DNA of 53,654 nt. Origin: Desulfovibrio sp. JC022. Lineage in GTDB: Bacteria > Desulfobacterota > Desulfovibrionia > Desulfovibrionales > Desulfovibrionaceae. Below, piece by piece: positions 33,091 through 42,294 of the stretch. The notes beneath the pieces are model-generated. The model saw only the letters and a program-made list of their open reading frames with translations, did not search any database and was not told the origin of the DNA. The DNA lies in NCBI RefSeq assembly GCF_010470665.1, contig NZ_VOPZ01000002.1:188890-242543 (forward strand), given 5' to 3'. A program made the translations under genes and the position numbers. Numbering within the stretch: the stretch's first letter is position 1; the number at the start of each line of letters is the position of its first letter.

Positions 33091-33858
33091 TCAGTCCACA
33101 TACTTCTTCATAATACGTTCCCATGTCCCATCCGCCCGCACAGATTTAAGAGCAACATTAAAACGATCACGCAAATAAGCAAGCCTGCGTTTTTTAGAAA
33201 AAGTAATATAAATATTATTCTCAGCAACCGGAGGATCAAGACTGCGGACCTTTCCTTTCAACCCCTCATTACGAATGGTGTGTAATGTTGAAAAGTGATC
33301 ACCAACTAAAATATTGAAACGGCCCTTGATAAGCTTGGCAAGATTCATTTCCGTATCAACCACTCGTTCGACACGACCTGTTTTTGAAGCTTCGGCAAGA
33401 AATTCATCAAACTTTGATCCGTAGCTGAAATCACGAATCACTCCAAAAGAAAGATTCTGCAACTTCTCTAGATCTCCATTAAAATCAAGCTTCGAATCCT
33501 GCCGTACAAATAAAGAAATCTGTTCCACACGCACAGGATCACTGTAATACATTTTCTCCATACGCTCAGGTATCTTCACTGCTCCGAAAATACCGTCTAC
33601 ATGGCCGAGCATTGCCATTTGCAAAGCCCGCTTCCATGGCAAAAGCAAAATGTTAACATCAATATTCATACGCCGAAAACATTCCTCAAGAATCTCAATA
33701 TCAGACCCTACGGGAACTCCGTCTTCATATATCGAATATGGTAAATATTCTAAGGACACAAACGTATATTCTCTCGCCACTCCTATACTGGGAACAAACA
33801 AGAGAAACATGCAGAGGAATAATGTAACCAGACTTCGCTTAATAAAAATTTCCAACAT
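33091..33858 (-). CDS. Periplasmic solute-binding protein, family 3 (tandem copy 1)
   Basis: A 255-residue exported protein: signal peptide (FIKRSLVTLFLCMFLLFVPSIGVA), then YTFVSLEYLPYSIYEDGVPVGSDIEIL, LLPWKRALQMAMLGHVDGIFG and LSFGVIRDFSYGSKF. It shares PWKRAL and the following block with its downstream paralogue, so a tandem duplication is likely. The ATG at 33858 lacks a strong ribosome site; an upstream TTG at 33876 is no better. No transporter genes are next to it. Confidence 0.86.
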   Translation of the reverse strand: MLEIFIKRSLVTLFLCMFLLFVPSIGVAREYTFVSLEYLPYSIYEDGVPVGSDIEILEECFRRMNIDVNILLLPWKRALQMAMLGHVDGIFGAVKIPERMEKMYYSDPVRVEQISLFVRQDSKLDFNGDLEKLQNLSFGVIRDFSYGSKFDEFLAEASKTGRVERVVDTEMNLAKLIKGRFNILVGDHFSTLHTIRNEGLKGKVRSLDPPVAENNIYITFSKKRRLAYLRDRFNVALKSVRADGTWERIMKKYVD

Positions 33859-33921
33859 ACTGAAACAATAGCTCAAACAGACAACAGCGGCAACAAATTC
33901 ATCTTTTTTTTAAGTAAGCGA

Positions 33922-35355
33922 CTACCCCCGATAAGAAAACAACAGCTTCAAAATCTTGCGCACCCTGTCTGAGAAAAGCTTCTCCCCAAGCAACTTCCCG
34001 GCAACCTTCTTATTCATCTCAGACAACGTGGGATAAGGATGAATGGCCCCGGCAAGAGTTGCTAGTCCTACCTTACCATTCACAGCAGCAACCCATTCGG
34101 AAAGCAGCTCTCCGGCATGGACCGCAACAATCTGGCAACCGATGGGCTTTTCTCTTTCATTAAGCAAAAGTTTGATCCGTCCCCGCCCTTCGCCTTCAGC
34201 CAGAGCGCGATCACTGGACGAAAATTCTTCGACCACCGTTTTATATTTTATACCTGCCTGCTGAGCTGCTTTCTCATTCATGCCTACACTGGCAAGCTCC
34301 GGGTCGGTATAAGTACACCATGGCAACCAAGTGTAATCAGCCTTGCGCGAAATACGGAAGACAGCATTGGAAATTACGATTCCACCCTCATATCCTGCGG
34401 CGTGGGTAAAACGATGCTTCCCGATCACATCCCCGGCAGCGTAGATATTGGGTACTGAGGTACGCATACGCGCATCAACAACAACCGAGCCCCGTTCAAG
34501 TTCAACACCTATATCTTCCAGCCCCAATCCGGCTGTATTTGATCTGCGCCCCATTGCGACTAAAAGTTGCGCCCCTCTGACACTCATACGCTCCCCGACT
34601 GATTCCAACAGCACTTCAACTCCGCCGTCGGACTTGCGAACTTCATGAATCTGTGACCCGAGAATAAAACGCACTCCATCATTAGCCATGCCATCCATGA
34701 CATAACGAGCCATGTCCTCATCTTCCCGGCTGAGAATCTGGTTACTGCGCTGAACGACTGTGACCTTGGTTCCCAAGCGCTGAAAAGACTGGGCCATTTC
34801 CACGGCAATAGGACCGCCGCCGAGTATAACCAGCGATTCCGGCAATTCCGGCAACGAAAACACATCCACATTGGTCAGATATAAGACTTCATTCAGGCCT
34901 TTAACAGGCGGGGCAGATGGAGAAGAACCTGTTGCAACCACCCATGACCGGGCAGAGACGCTACCCTCGTTCAGAGAAACAGAATGAGAATCAATGAACC
35001 GGGCTTCGCCGAAACGAACCTCAACGCCCAATGAATTGAATCGTTCCACGGAATCATGAACCTGAATTTTCGCTATAACCTCGCTGATACGCTTGGCGAC
35101 CTGTGCGTAATCCACCGGAGGCAGCTCAACCTCGGGCAACCCGAAATCCCCGGACCTCTCCATGAGATGACGCACCCGTGCGGTACGGATCAGGGTTTTA
35201 CTGGGCACACAACCGAAATGCAGGCAATCACCGCCCAATTTATCTTCTTTGTCGACGAGCAGGACTTTTACGCCCAGCTGTGCGGCCCCGGCAGCAACGG
35301 TAAGTCCGGCAGCACCGCCACCGATCACACCGAGATCGTAGTCATATTTAGCCAT
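33922..35355 (-). CDS. Class I pyridine nucleotide-disulfide oxidoreductase (Lpd/MerA-like)
   Basis: A flavoprotein disulfide reductase of 477 residues. FAD loop GVIGGGAAGLTVAAGAAQ, redox pair Cys44 and Cys49 in GGDCLHFGCVPSKTL, NAD loop LVILGGGPIAVEMAQSF, NIYAAGDVIG, and the C-terminal His-Glu dyad in HPYPTLSEM. There is no N-terminal heavy-metal domain and no C-terminal vicinal Cys pair, so true mercuric reductase is unlikely; dihydrolipoamide dehydrogenase or a related reductase fits better, but no lipoyl-complex genes are adjacent. GGAG precedes the ATG. It follows glucokinase by 12 bases. Confidence 0.85.
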   Translation of the reverse strand: MAKYDYDLGVIGGGAAGLTVAAGAAQLGVKVLLVDKEDKLGGDCLHFGCVPSKTLIRTARVRHLMERSGDFGLPEVELPPVDYAQVAKRISEVIAKIQVHDSVERFNSLGVEVRFGEARFIDSHSVSLNEGSVSARSWVVATGSSPSAPPVKGLNEVLYLTNVDVFSLPELPESLVILGGGPIAVEMAQSFQRLGTKVTVVQRSNQILSREDEDMARYVMDGMANDGVRFILGSQIHEVRKSDGGVEVLLESVGERMSVRGAQLLVAMGRRSNTAGLGLEDIGVELERGSVVVDARMRTSVPNIYAAGDVIGKHRFTHAAGYEGGIVISNAVFRISRKADYTWLPWCTYTDPELASVGMNEKAAQQAGIKYKTVVEEFSSSDRALAEGEGRGRIKLLLNEREKPIGCQIVAVHAGELLSEWVAAVNGKVGLATLAGAIHPYPTLSEMNKKVAGKLLGEKLFSDRVRKILKLLFSYRG

Positions 35356-35367
35356 GTCATCTCCACG

Positions 35368-36324
35368 TTAAATGTGCAGCACGCCCCTCAAAGCAGCTCC
35401 ATAAAGTCCGCTTTCCTGATTGTCATTCAAGAACACGGGGATCTGCCTTAAGTAATCTCCCATGGAGCTGGAATCGAGAAATTCTTCCAAAAATACGGGT
35501 TGCTCAACCACAAAGGGATTCTTGGCTACAATGCCCCCGGCAATATACAGCCCCCCGGTTGCGCAAACACTGATAGCGTAGTTACGGCAACAACGAGCGG
35601 TAAACCGGGAATACCATTCAAGAGTTATATTGCCCTGCTTCATTTTTGCTGCAATATCGCGCGGCTCAAGGTCTTCCCCGGTGAGATAGAGGTGAAGCAT
35701 GTTCAGCCCGCGCCCGGTCAGGACCTCATCGCCGCAGCAATAGCTGATCTTACGCTTATCCATAACGAACTTACAGAAATCCAGCTCTTCAGCAGTCTGG
35801 CAGGGAAAACTGATATGACCTGCTTCCGACGGAACAGGAACATAGCCCAGCTCGGAAACAGGAACAGGAACCAGTGCGCAATGCCCCAGCCCGGTTCCGG
35901 CACCGATAACCCCAACTGTTCCGGTAGGTGAAATTTCAGCCTCATGGACAACCAGGCATCCTTCCACCGCAGCTGTGCGGCAGGCATAAGCCTGCGCGGC
36001 AAAATCATTGATCAGCACGGCGGCACGGAAACCGTATTTCTTATAGCCGTCCCTAAAATCCACATCCCAGTCCACATTGGTAACGTTGCAATATACACCG
36101 CCTACCACCGGACCTGCCACAGCAATGACCGTGACATCAAAATCAGACGGCATGTAGGGAAAATCACTTTCAGCCAGCATTTCCATAAGATGATCAAAAC
36201 TGCGAGCCTGTACACTTGAGAGCCAGACTGTCTCCTTCATGACCAGTTCATGGCCCGAACCGGACTCAAACGCGGCAAATCTGCTGTTTGTGCCGCCAAT
36301 ATCAACGGCTAGAACAAGTCCCAT
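35368..36324 (-). CDS. glk: Glucokinase
   Basis: A ROK/Glk-superfamily sugar kinase of 318 residues. ATP loop LAVDIGGTNSRFAAF at the start, AVAGPVVGGVYCNVTNVDWDVD, VLINDFAAQAYAC with the catalytic Asp, and GVIGAGTGLGHC. The layout matches bacterial Glk, which makes glucose-6-phosphate in the cytosol. ROK zinc-finger cysteines are not evident. It leads a pair with the flavin disulfide reductase; the functional link between them is unclear. Confidence 0.88.
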   Translation of the reverse strand: MGLVLAVDIGGTNSRFAAFESGSGHELVMKETVWLSSVQARSFDHLMEMLAESDFPYMPSDFDVTVIAVAGPVVGGVYCNVTNVDWDVDFRDGYKKYGFRAAVLINDFAAQAYACRTAAVEGCLVVHEAEISPTGTVGVIGAGTGLGHCALVPVPVSELGYVPVPSEAGHISFPCQTAEELDFCKFVMDKRKISYCCGDEVLTGRGLNMLHLYLTGEDLEPRDIAAKMKQGNITLEWYSRFTARCCRNYAISVCATGGLYIAGGIVAKNPFVVEQPVFLEEFLDSSSMGDYLRQIPVFLNDNQESGLYGAALRGVLHI

Positions 36325-36451
36325 TATAGCAATCCCCTACTCTGAAAATTAAAATTCGTTTCCATATTTACTGACCGGAATTCTAATACATTCAGGAGAA
36401 TAAATAAATGCGAACCATGTGGATTTCATCAGGAGTCAAAAATCGGACACG

Positions 36452-36497
36452 AAAAAGCCCGGTACGAACTGCCCCGTATAGGAACGCCGCACCGGGC
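36452..36497 (-). terminator. Terminator after the MotA-like gene
   Basis: On the minus strand the outer arms GCCCGGTGCG / CGTACCGGGC (36457-36497, one mismatch) are followed by TTTTT (36452-36456). It ends the stator-like pair before glucokinase. Confidence 0.75.
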
Positions 36498-36536
36498 CGA
36501 TTATTCAATTATGCCCTGGAGATCTGTCGTATACGC

Positions 36537-37406
36537 CTATGAAGCCTTAGCCTTCACCAAAGGAACTTCATGCAGAATCTTATCCTTGGAATTCTTCTCA
36601 TCCCTGCGCATTTTGATATACTTGCGGGTAATATTTCTGAGGGCTTCGGCCTTTTCTTCACGGTCATCCGCATCAAGAAAGGCACCAAGCTTTCTTTCCA
36701 GCTTGTAAGGATTCTGTTCCTTTTTAATGGCGATAACACCGTCGAGGATCATTTTCTGATTAATCAGCTCGTTGCGGGTCCGGCAACGCACGGTTTCAGC
36801 CATGGGCGCGAAAATCATGTTGCTGAAAATTACCCCGTAAAGAGTGGAAATAAATGCAACCGGAATATGTTTGAGAATCATTGCCGGATTATCGATACCC
36901 ATGAGCAGACCGATCAGCCCGATTACAGAACCGGCTACACCGAACGCGGGAGCAAAGCGGGCCATGGACTGGAAAACACGCTCGGATTCACCGCGACGCA
37001 TATTGAAAAATGACATTTCAGTCTTCAGGCAATCCTTGATTTCATCTTCCTCAAAATTATCCACCAGCAACATAAGTGCATTGCGCAAAAAGGAAATAGT
37101 TGTTTTTTCGCCAGCTTTTTCAAGAGAAAGCATGCCGTCCATTTTAGAACGAACACTCAGGTCCAACAAAGTCTCGACAATCTCCTCATGGGTGGCAAGG
37201 CGGGTGGAGTAAGTATCCTGCACCACTCGGAAAGCTTCGCGCAGCTGCTCCACCGGATAGCTGAGCAACACAGCAACAGCTAGGCCGGAAAGCACAATGG
37301 CAAGGGCGGCCCCGTTCCAATAAAGAGCGATTCCACCGCTGAGCCAGAAACTGGCTCCGAAAACAGCTAAGGCGACGATGACACCGATTAAATTCTTCTT
37401 ATTCAT
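36537..37406 (-). CDS. MotA/PomA-like stator channel protein
   Basis: A 289-residue inner-membrane protein with four hydrophobic segments. The third and fourth carry the family signature: FAPAFGVAGSVIGLIGLLMGI, with the conserved Pro, and IPVAFISTLYGVIFSNMIFAPM. A large cytosolic loop lies between segments two and three. The C-terminus is long and highly charged (RKYIKMRRDEKNSKDK). It would form an ion-driven channel with the MotB-like partner 11 bases upstream. Gene order is B then A, the reverse of usual motAB, so a dedicated stator or another ion-powered machine is possible. Confidence 0.85.
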   Translation of the reverse strand: MNKKNLIGVIVALAVFGASFWLSGGIALYWNGAALAIVLSGLAVAVLLSYPVEQLREAFRVVQDTYSTRLATHEEIVETLLDLSVRSKMDGMLSLEKAGEKTTISFLRNALMLLVDNFEEDEIKDCLKTEMSFFNMRRGESERVFQSMARFAPAFGVAGSVIGLIGLLMGIDNPAMILKHIPVAFISTLYGVIFSNMIFAPMAETVRCRTRNELINQKMILDGVIAIKKEQNPYKLERKLGAFLDADDREEKAEALRNITRKYIKMRRDEKNSKDKILHEVPLVKAKAS

Positions 37407-37417
37407 TGCAGACCTCC

Positions 37418-38140
37418 TTACTGAGCCTTGACGTCAGTATTTATGACTACGATCTCTACCCTGCGGTTGTTGCCTGCCACCTTACCCATATCTCCGGGCA
37501 GTTCCGGGGCAACCCCGCCTCGTCCGCTGACTATAATGCGGACCGGGTCGATTGTTTTTTTATTAATCAGATATTCAGCGACCTGAGCGGCGCGCCTTGC
37601 GGAAAGCTCAAAAGTATTCTTCTTGCCAATCTTGGCAGCATCTGATCCATCGGTATGCCCGATTATATGAATTGCGTGTTTACTGGTCTTGAGAACCTCG
37701 GCAACCTCTGCAAGGTACTTGCGGGTCTTGGCTTCAAAGCCGTTTTGTCCCGGAGCGAAAAATGCGTTGCCGCGCATGACGATCTTCAGTTCACCATCTT
37801 CCTCTTTCATGCTCACAGCCCCGTCATCACTACGGTAAAGAACATCTTCAGGAGTCATGACAACTCTGGCTGAACTGGACATGGCTTCACGATGAAATGA
37901 GATCATCTCAATAAGTCCGTCCGCAGGATCGACCGCAACCTGAGACTGGGCATTGCCCTCAAAAATGACTTTTATATTCTCTTTTGACTGGCTGTAGATA
38001 AACAACACCACAAAAAGAACGAACATAACCATCATCAGGTCGGACCACGGGACCGCCCAGCCGTTCAGGCCGGAAGTATCCGCATCCCCTGAATTAAAAT
38101 CCATGAGATCAAGTTCACATTTCAGTTCATCGAATTTCAT
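37418..38140 (-). CDS. MotB-like OmpA-domain stator protein
   Basis: A 240-residue protein with one N-terminal membrane helix holding the ion-binding Asp in WAVPWSDLMMVMFVLFVVLFIYS, then a linker and an OmpA-type peptidoglycan-binding domain (IHIIGHTDGSDAAKIG, LSARRAAQVAEYLI, NNRRVEIVVI). It would anchor the channel to the cell wall. I start it at 38140 because GGAG lies six bases upstream; the ATG at 38152 has no site. It is the first gene of the pair. Confidence 0.87.
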   Translation of the reverse strand: MKFDELKCELDLMDFNSGDADTSGLNGWAVPWSDLMMVMFVLFVVLFIYSQSKENIKVIFEGNAQSQVAVDPADGLIEMISFHREAMSSSARVVMTPEDVLYRSDDGAVSMKEEDGELKIVMRGNAFFAPGQNGFEAKTRKYLAEVAEVLKTSKHAIHIIGHTDGSDAAKIGKKNTFELSARRAAQVAEYLINKKTIDPVRIIVSGRGGVAPELPGDMGKVAGNNRRVEIVVINTDVKAQ

Positions 38141-38320
38141 ACCATGCTCCATCGTCTGATGAGTTCGGGACTTAGCCCGCGGTTCTCTTTCGATCTATGG
38201 AGCAAGGGTAATGCCAATCGCCGCAACAGTGTATATTACAGGGACTAAGAAAGGATATTTTTACTTAAGGAAAAGATAAAAATTGAAAATGTCAAAAACA
38301 GGACATAAACGGATAGTCCG

Positions 38321-38357
38321 AAAAAAAAGACGGTTTCCGAATTCGGAAACCGTCTTT
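38321..38357 (-). terminator. Terminator after the metallo-hydrolase gene
   Basis: A perfect 32-base palindrome at 38326-38357 (arm AAAGACGGTTTCCGAA) followed on the minus strand by a run of T. It lies 24 bases after the hydrolase stop. Confidence 0.88.
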
Positions 38358-38381
38358 ATAAAATTCTAAATATAAAAACTG

Positions 38382-39338
38382 CTACAAATCGATGCAAAGA
38401 CCGTCCTGAGCCATAATGATCTTTTCAGGCCTGAACTCGGCAAGCTGGGAAAATTCCTTTGTATCTTCCAGAAATTTCTGAAGCTGAAAATCATCAAGCA
38501 CCGGCTCCTGATGAAAGAGGCAAAGCGTCTTGACTTTAGCCATTCCGGAAAGTTCCACAGCAATGATATTGTTAGAATGTCCCCAGTCTTCCTTGATGGA
38601 ATTAGCCTCCGCAAAGGAGTACTGGGCATCCATGATCAAAAGATCCGCTTCCTTGAAAAATTCGACGAATCCCTTATCAGCAAGGGCCGTAGCACTTTTG
38701 TGTTCACAGTCGGTAGAATAAACAGCTGATTTGCCGCCTTTTTCAAAACGATATCCAAAGGAACCGCCCGGATGATACTGGGCCTTGACCTCGATATTAA
38801 CCTCGGCAACTTCCAGCTTCTGCCCGGTCTTAAGGCGGATAAAATCAAATTCAGCTGCCAGATTCTCAAAATGAACCGGGAAGCAGGGTTCGCTCTGCTG
38901 GTTACGCAACACCTTTTCTATACCGGGATGACCGCCGTAAAAAGTGATTTTATTACCGGGAATGTAGGCAGGAACGAAAAACGGAAAACCCTGAATATGA
39001 TCCCAATGCAAATGGGACATAAAGATATGAAAATGCGCTCCCGGAGCCCCCATACGTTCGGCCATGACTTTATTACCCAAGTCGCGCAATCCGGTCCCGC
39101 AATCACAAATAATGTATTCATCTCCCTGTCCTTCAACCTGAATGCAGGGAGTATTGGTCCCGTAAGAACCGCGGACAGGAAAAGGCAGCTCATTGTCAAT
39201 GAACCGATCAAGATCGGTACTTGAATCAATACCTTTCTCGACTGCAATTTCCAATGCTGCCTTAACTTTAGCTCTGGCCCTTTCGGCATTATATGTAGCA
39301 GACAGGGAACCTCGCGCTCCCCAGATGCAAACCTTCAT
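38382..39338 (-). CDS. Metallo-beta-lactamase-fold hydrolase
   Basis: A 318-residue cytosolic hydrolase. The zinc motif HLHWDH is at 109-114, with DCGTGLRDLG before it and further ligands in YSTDCEHKSA and LIMDAQYS, then GHSNNI. The start, MKVCIWGARGSLSA, and RGSYGTNTPCIQVE resemble the PhnP / ElaC-like phosphodiesterase branch. An insertion around residues 15-50 is highly charged. Substrate unknown; cyclic-nucleotide or phosphodiester hydrolysis is a guess. GGAG precedes the ATG. Confidence 0.85.
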   Translation of the reverse strand: MKVCIWGARGSLSATYNAERARAKVKAALEIAVEKGIDSSTDLDRFIDNELPFPVRGSYGTNTPCIQVEGQGDEYIICDCGTGLRDLGNKVMAERMGAPGAHFHIFMSHLHWDHIQGFPFFVPAYIPGNKITFYGGHPGIEKVLRNQQSEPCFPVHFENLAAEFDFIRLKTGQKLEVAEVNIEVKAQYHPGGSFGYRFEKGGKSAVYSTDCEHKSATALADKGFVEFFKEADLLIMDAQYSFAEANSIKEDWGHSNNIIAVELSGMAKVKTLCLFHQEPVLDDFQLQKFLEDTKEFSQLAEFRPEKIIMAQDGLCIDL

Positions 39339-39427
39339 TAAACACTCCTGTACAGTAATTTATTAATTATTACATTTAGAAGCACAAAAGAGCAACAAAA
39401 GCGTACAAAAAATAACATGCCAGCTTC

Positions 39428-39451
39428 AATTAGCATTCACTTTTGCTAATT
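39428..39451. promoter_or_regulatory. Inverted repeat in the hydrolase-maf divergent gap
   Basis: AATTAGCA / TGCTAATT with an eight-base spacer, in the AT-rich gap between two divergent genes. It has the look of a dimeric regulator site, but no regulator is adjacent. Confidence 0.4.
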
Positions 39452-39522
39452 TTCAAACTATCACTAAAATAAGAATCAGGCCTAACGCCATTTAAAATGA
39501 TAGATATCTATAAAAAGGATTC

Positions 39523-40128
39523 ATGATGAGTATATACAGAACCGTAAAACCATTCGTGCTGGGATCAGGTTCCCCACGCCGCAAAGACCTGCTTGGGTCC
39601 GCCGGGCTTGAATTCGAAATCAAGCCCGCAACCTGCGACGAGCCAGCCCCCTACCCCGGTCAGGACCCTGAAGATTATGCAATAAAAATGGCGGAACTCA
39701 AGGCTGAAAACGTAGCCGCAAACAATCCTCAAGCATATGTATTAGGCTCGGACACCATAGTAGTCCGTGACCGGGATATTTTAGGCAAACCAGTGGACCG
39801 CGATGAAGCATATCAAATGGTCAAATCCCTTTGCGGACATAAACACAAAGTAATCAGCGGCTGTGCTCTCATTTCACCAGAGGGTAAAAAGATCAGCTAC
39901 GCGGTCTCTACCGAAGTAGAGTTCATAGACTTCAACGAAGCAGCGGTTCGCGCCTACGCCGCCACCGGAGAACCGGATGACAAAGCCGGAGCATATGCCA
40001 TTCAAGGACAAGGCGCATTTCTAGTCAAAGGGATCAGCGGATCATACACCAATGTAGTCGGATTGCCGCTGGCACGGGTGATTGAGACTTTGGTGGATTT
40101 GGGAGTGGTTGTTGCAGGGGATTGCTAA
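39523..40128 (+). CDS. maf: Maf-family nucleotide pyrophosphatase
   Basis: A 201-residue house-cleaning enzyme that hydrolyses non-canonical or UTP/dTTP-type nucleotides. Signature FVLGSGSPRRKDLLGSAGLEFEI at the start, AYVLGSDTIVV and LGKPVDRDEAYQM, then GAYAIQGQGAFLVKGISGSYTNVVGLP near the end. All match the Maf fold and length. Two adjacent ATGs (39523 and 39526) follow AAAAGGAT; either may be used. The cysteine-rich exported gene follows after 45 bases. Confidence 0.93.
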   Translation: MMSIYRTVKPFVLGSGSPRRKDLLGSAGLEFEIKPATCDEPAPYPGQDPEDYAIKMAELKAENVAANNPQAYVLGSDTIVVRDRDILGKPVDRDEAYQMVKSLCGHKHKVISGCALISPEGKKISYAVSTEVEFIDFNEAAVRAYAATGEPDDKAGAYAIQGQGAFLVKGISGSYTNVVGLPLARVIETLVDLGVVVAGDC

Positions 40129-40173
40129 ATTTCACCAGCGCATGGTATATAAAAATATCAAAAGGAGCTTTTA

Positions 40174-40539
40174 ATGAAAAAGACGCTAAACTTATCTTTT
40201 TTCTGTCTGCTGCTCATCTCGCTGGTACTGATTCAAAGCAATATTGCGAAAGCAGAAAGCAAGATCGGAAAGGCTGTTGAATACATGTGCTGCAAACAGT
40301 ATGAATTACCTAAAGGGTCGTATAAGGATTCATGCTGGAACATTAAATGGACTATTCCCGACGTAAAATACCAAGGTGGAAAACTAACCCATTGCAGCGA
40401 CAAATTCATTGCAAGGTGCAAATCTGAAACACCTACAGAAACAGGAAGATACTCCCGTCTTAATGGTATCCCATGCAGCAAAGTCATCGAATGCAACTTT
40501 CGACTTAAAAACGTTGATGGAAGGCTGGAGTGCGAATAA
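40174..40539 (+). CDS. Cysteine-rich exported protein of unknown function
   Basis: A 121-residue protein I do not recognise. It has a strong signal peptide (MKKTLNLSFFCLLLISLVLI, cut likely after NIAKA), then about 95 residues with eight cysteines, starting with an adjacent CC pair in EYMCCKQYELP. The even number suggests four disulfides in the periplasm or outside the cell. There are no haem CxxCH sites and no metal motif. AAGGAG lies six bases before the ATG. It stands between maf and a diguanylate cyclase with short gaps on both sides. Confidence 0.8.
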   Translation: MKKTLNLSFFCLLLISLVLIQSNIAKAESKIGKAVEYMCCKQYELPKGSYKDSCWNIKWTIPDVKYQGGKLTHCSDKFIARCKSETPTETGRYSRLNGIPCSKVIECNFRLKNVDGRLECE

Positions 40540-40585
40540 TGCTAGAACAATAGATATTCAGCAACCGCTAACCTAACGGGTCACC

Positions 40586-42226
40586 ATGCGCAATCGCTTA
40601 CCTCTACACAAACGAATCCCCTTCAAACTCGCTTGTGTGCTCTCAAGTTTGGTCTTTGCAATCATCATAACATCAGAGATTCTCAGCTACCACTACGTAA
40701 AGGCTGATGTTCTAGGCAAAATCCAAAATGACCAAATACTTGAAGCCAAATACATTGCTCACGATATTGATGTTAAACTAAAAGCAAGAATTAAATTTTT
40801 AAACTTCCTTGCCTCCTCCCTTACCCCGCAACAACTTGCAAACCCGGAATTATTACAAAAAGAACTGCGCCAATACAGCTCCCTGACCAATTTCTTTAAG
40901 CAGGGGATTACAGTTTTACGCGCCGATGGCAGCGGCCTGATAGCGGAATTTCCTATAATGCCCGGTCGCAATAAACTGACATTTTATGATTCTGAATGGT
41001 TTCTGCGGACACAGGAAGAAACAGGAGTAATTATCAGCAGTCCGTTCAGAGGACGTGACAGCGGCTCCCCCATTATTGCTATGGCCGCAGCCATTCGCGA
41101 CAAAAACGGTCAACTAATCGGAATCCTAGCCACCCCCATACTTTTGAATGACCCGGATTTTCTAGGCTACGCTTATGACCAACACCGTCAATTTAGTGAT
41201 GTGCTCATCATTTCCAGAGCAGACGAAATCTTTGTTGCAGCAAACAACAAAAACATGGTCCTAAAGCCTACCCCGGCCCGAGGAGTTAACAAGCTTCACG
41301 ATAAAGTAATGGATGGATTTAATGGAGTAGGGACAACCATAAATGCTTTCGGGGTCGAAGACATCTCGGCCATATCAGACGTTAGCATCACAAACTGGTT
41401 TGTAGTGGTGCGAACCCCTTCAAAAATTGCATTTGCTCCGTTGAGAGACCGTTTACAAGCAAACGTGGCAATTGCCTTTTTAATCGTATTCATAACCTCT
41501 TCCACTATTTTTCTGGTCTTGCATACATATTTCCTTCCCCTTGAAAATGCCGCCCGCGAAGTCAGAATAATGAGCACCGACGGCCTTAAGTCTTTACCCC
41601 AAAAAAGAAACGACGAAATTGGCGACCTGATCCGGGGTTTCAACTATCTGGTCGAAACAGTGACCGAAAAAACTGAAGATTTGGAACTGGTGAATACAAA
41701 ACTTGAAAAACTTTCCCAGACCGATGGACTGACAAAAGTTTTCAATAGACGCTACTTTGATAAAAGCCTTGAGCAGAGCTGGCGCACTCATCGCAGAAGC
41801 GGCCACCCCTTGTCACTAATCATGCTGGATATTGATTTTTTCAAAAAATACAATGATGTATATGGCCACTTGCAGGGTGATGAATGTCTAAAAATTATTG
41901 CCGAATCACTAAATGCAACGCTTAAAAGACCGACTGACATCTTTGCCCGTTACGGGGGAGAAGAGTTTGCGGCCATTATCGCCAACGATGAAGAAGGAGT
42001 AAAACAAGTAGCTGAAACAATGCGCCGGACAATCGAAAATTTGAAGCTGACACACAAAGATTCACCGCATGAAATAGTTACCATAAGCCTTGGTGTTACG
42101 ACTATTATTCCCGAAAATGATACACCACCGGAAATACTGATCTTGCAAGCGGATGAAGCTCTTTACAAGAGTAAGGAGAATGGGCGAAACAGGGTTGAAG
42201 TATTCAATAACGAACGGAATGCTTAA
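40586..42226 (+). CDS. Cache-HAMP-GGDEF diguanylate cyclase
   Basis: A 546-residue membrane receptor. A first membrane segment (FKLACVLSSLVFAIIITSEILSY), a periplasmic double-Cache sensor (~residues 40-290, with SSPFRGRDSGSPIIAMAAAIRD), a second segment (VAIAFLIVFITSSTIFLVLH), a HAMP-like linker and a GGDEF domain from ~375. DGLTKVFNRRYFD, MLDIDFFKKYNDVYGHLQGD and GGEEF at 457-461 are all intact, and RxxD (RPTD) five residues before it gives feedback inhibition. It should make c-di-GMP in response to a periplasmic ligand. Confidence 0.93.
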   Translation: MRNRLPLHKRIPFKLACVLSSLVFAIIITSEILSYHYVKADVLGKIQNDQILEAKYIAHDIDVKLKARIKFLNFLASSLTPQQLANPELLQKELRQYSSLTNFFKQGITVLRADGSGLIAEFPIMPGRNKLTFYDSEWFLRTQEETGVIISSPFRGRDSGSPIIAMAAAIRDKNGQLIGILATPILLNDPDFLGYAYDQHRQFSDVLIISRADEIFVAANNKNMVLKPTPARGVNKLHDKVMDGFNGVGTTINAFGVEDISAISDVSITNWFVVVRTPSKIAFAPLRDRLQANVAIAFLIVFITSSTIFLVLHTYFLPLENAAREVRIMSTDGLKSLPQKRNDEIGDLIRGFNYLVETVTEKTEDLELVNTKLEKLSQTDGLTKVFNRRYFDKSLEQSWRTHRRSGHPLSLIMLDIDFFKKYNDVYGHLQGDECLKIIAESLNATLKRPTDIFARYGGEEFAAIIANDEEGVKQVAETMRRTIENLKLTHKDSPHEIVTISLGVTTIIPENDTPPEILILQADEALYKSKENGRNRVEVFNNERNA

Positions 42227-42294
42227 TAATTACCGCTTGCCTCCACACATTTAGTGATTATTCTAGCTGTAACTCAATCACATGGAGCAAGAAA

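Noticed and set aside
30971-33858. dGTPase operon as a phage defence system
   Set aside because: The dGTPase looks like an ordinary housekeeping enzyme and the adjacent binding proteins have no defence link; no other defence genes are nearby.
33922-35355. Mercuric reductase
   Set aside because: The redox Cys pair is present but the C-terminal vicinal Cys pair and heavy-metal domain of MerA are missing, and no mer genes adjoin.
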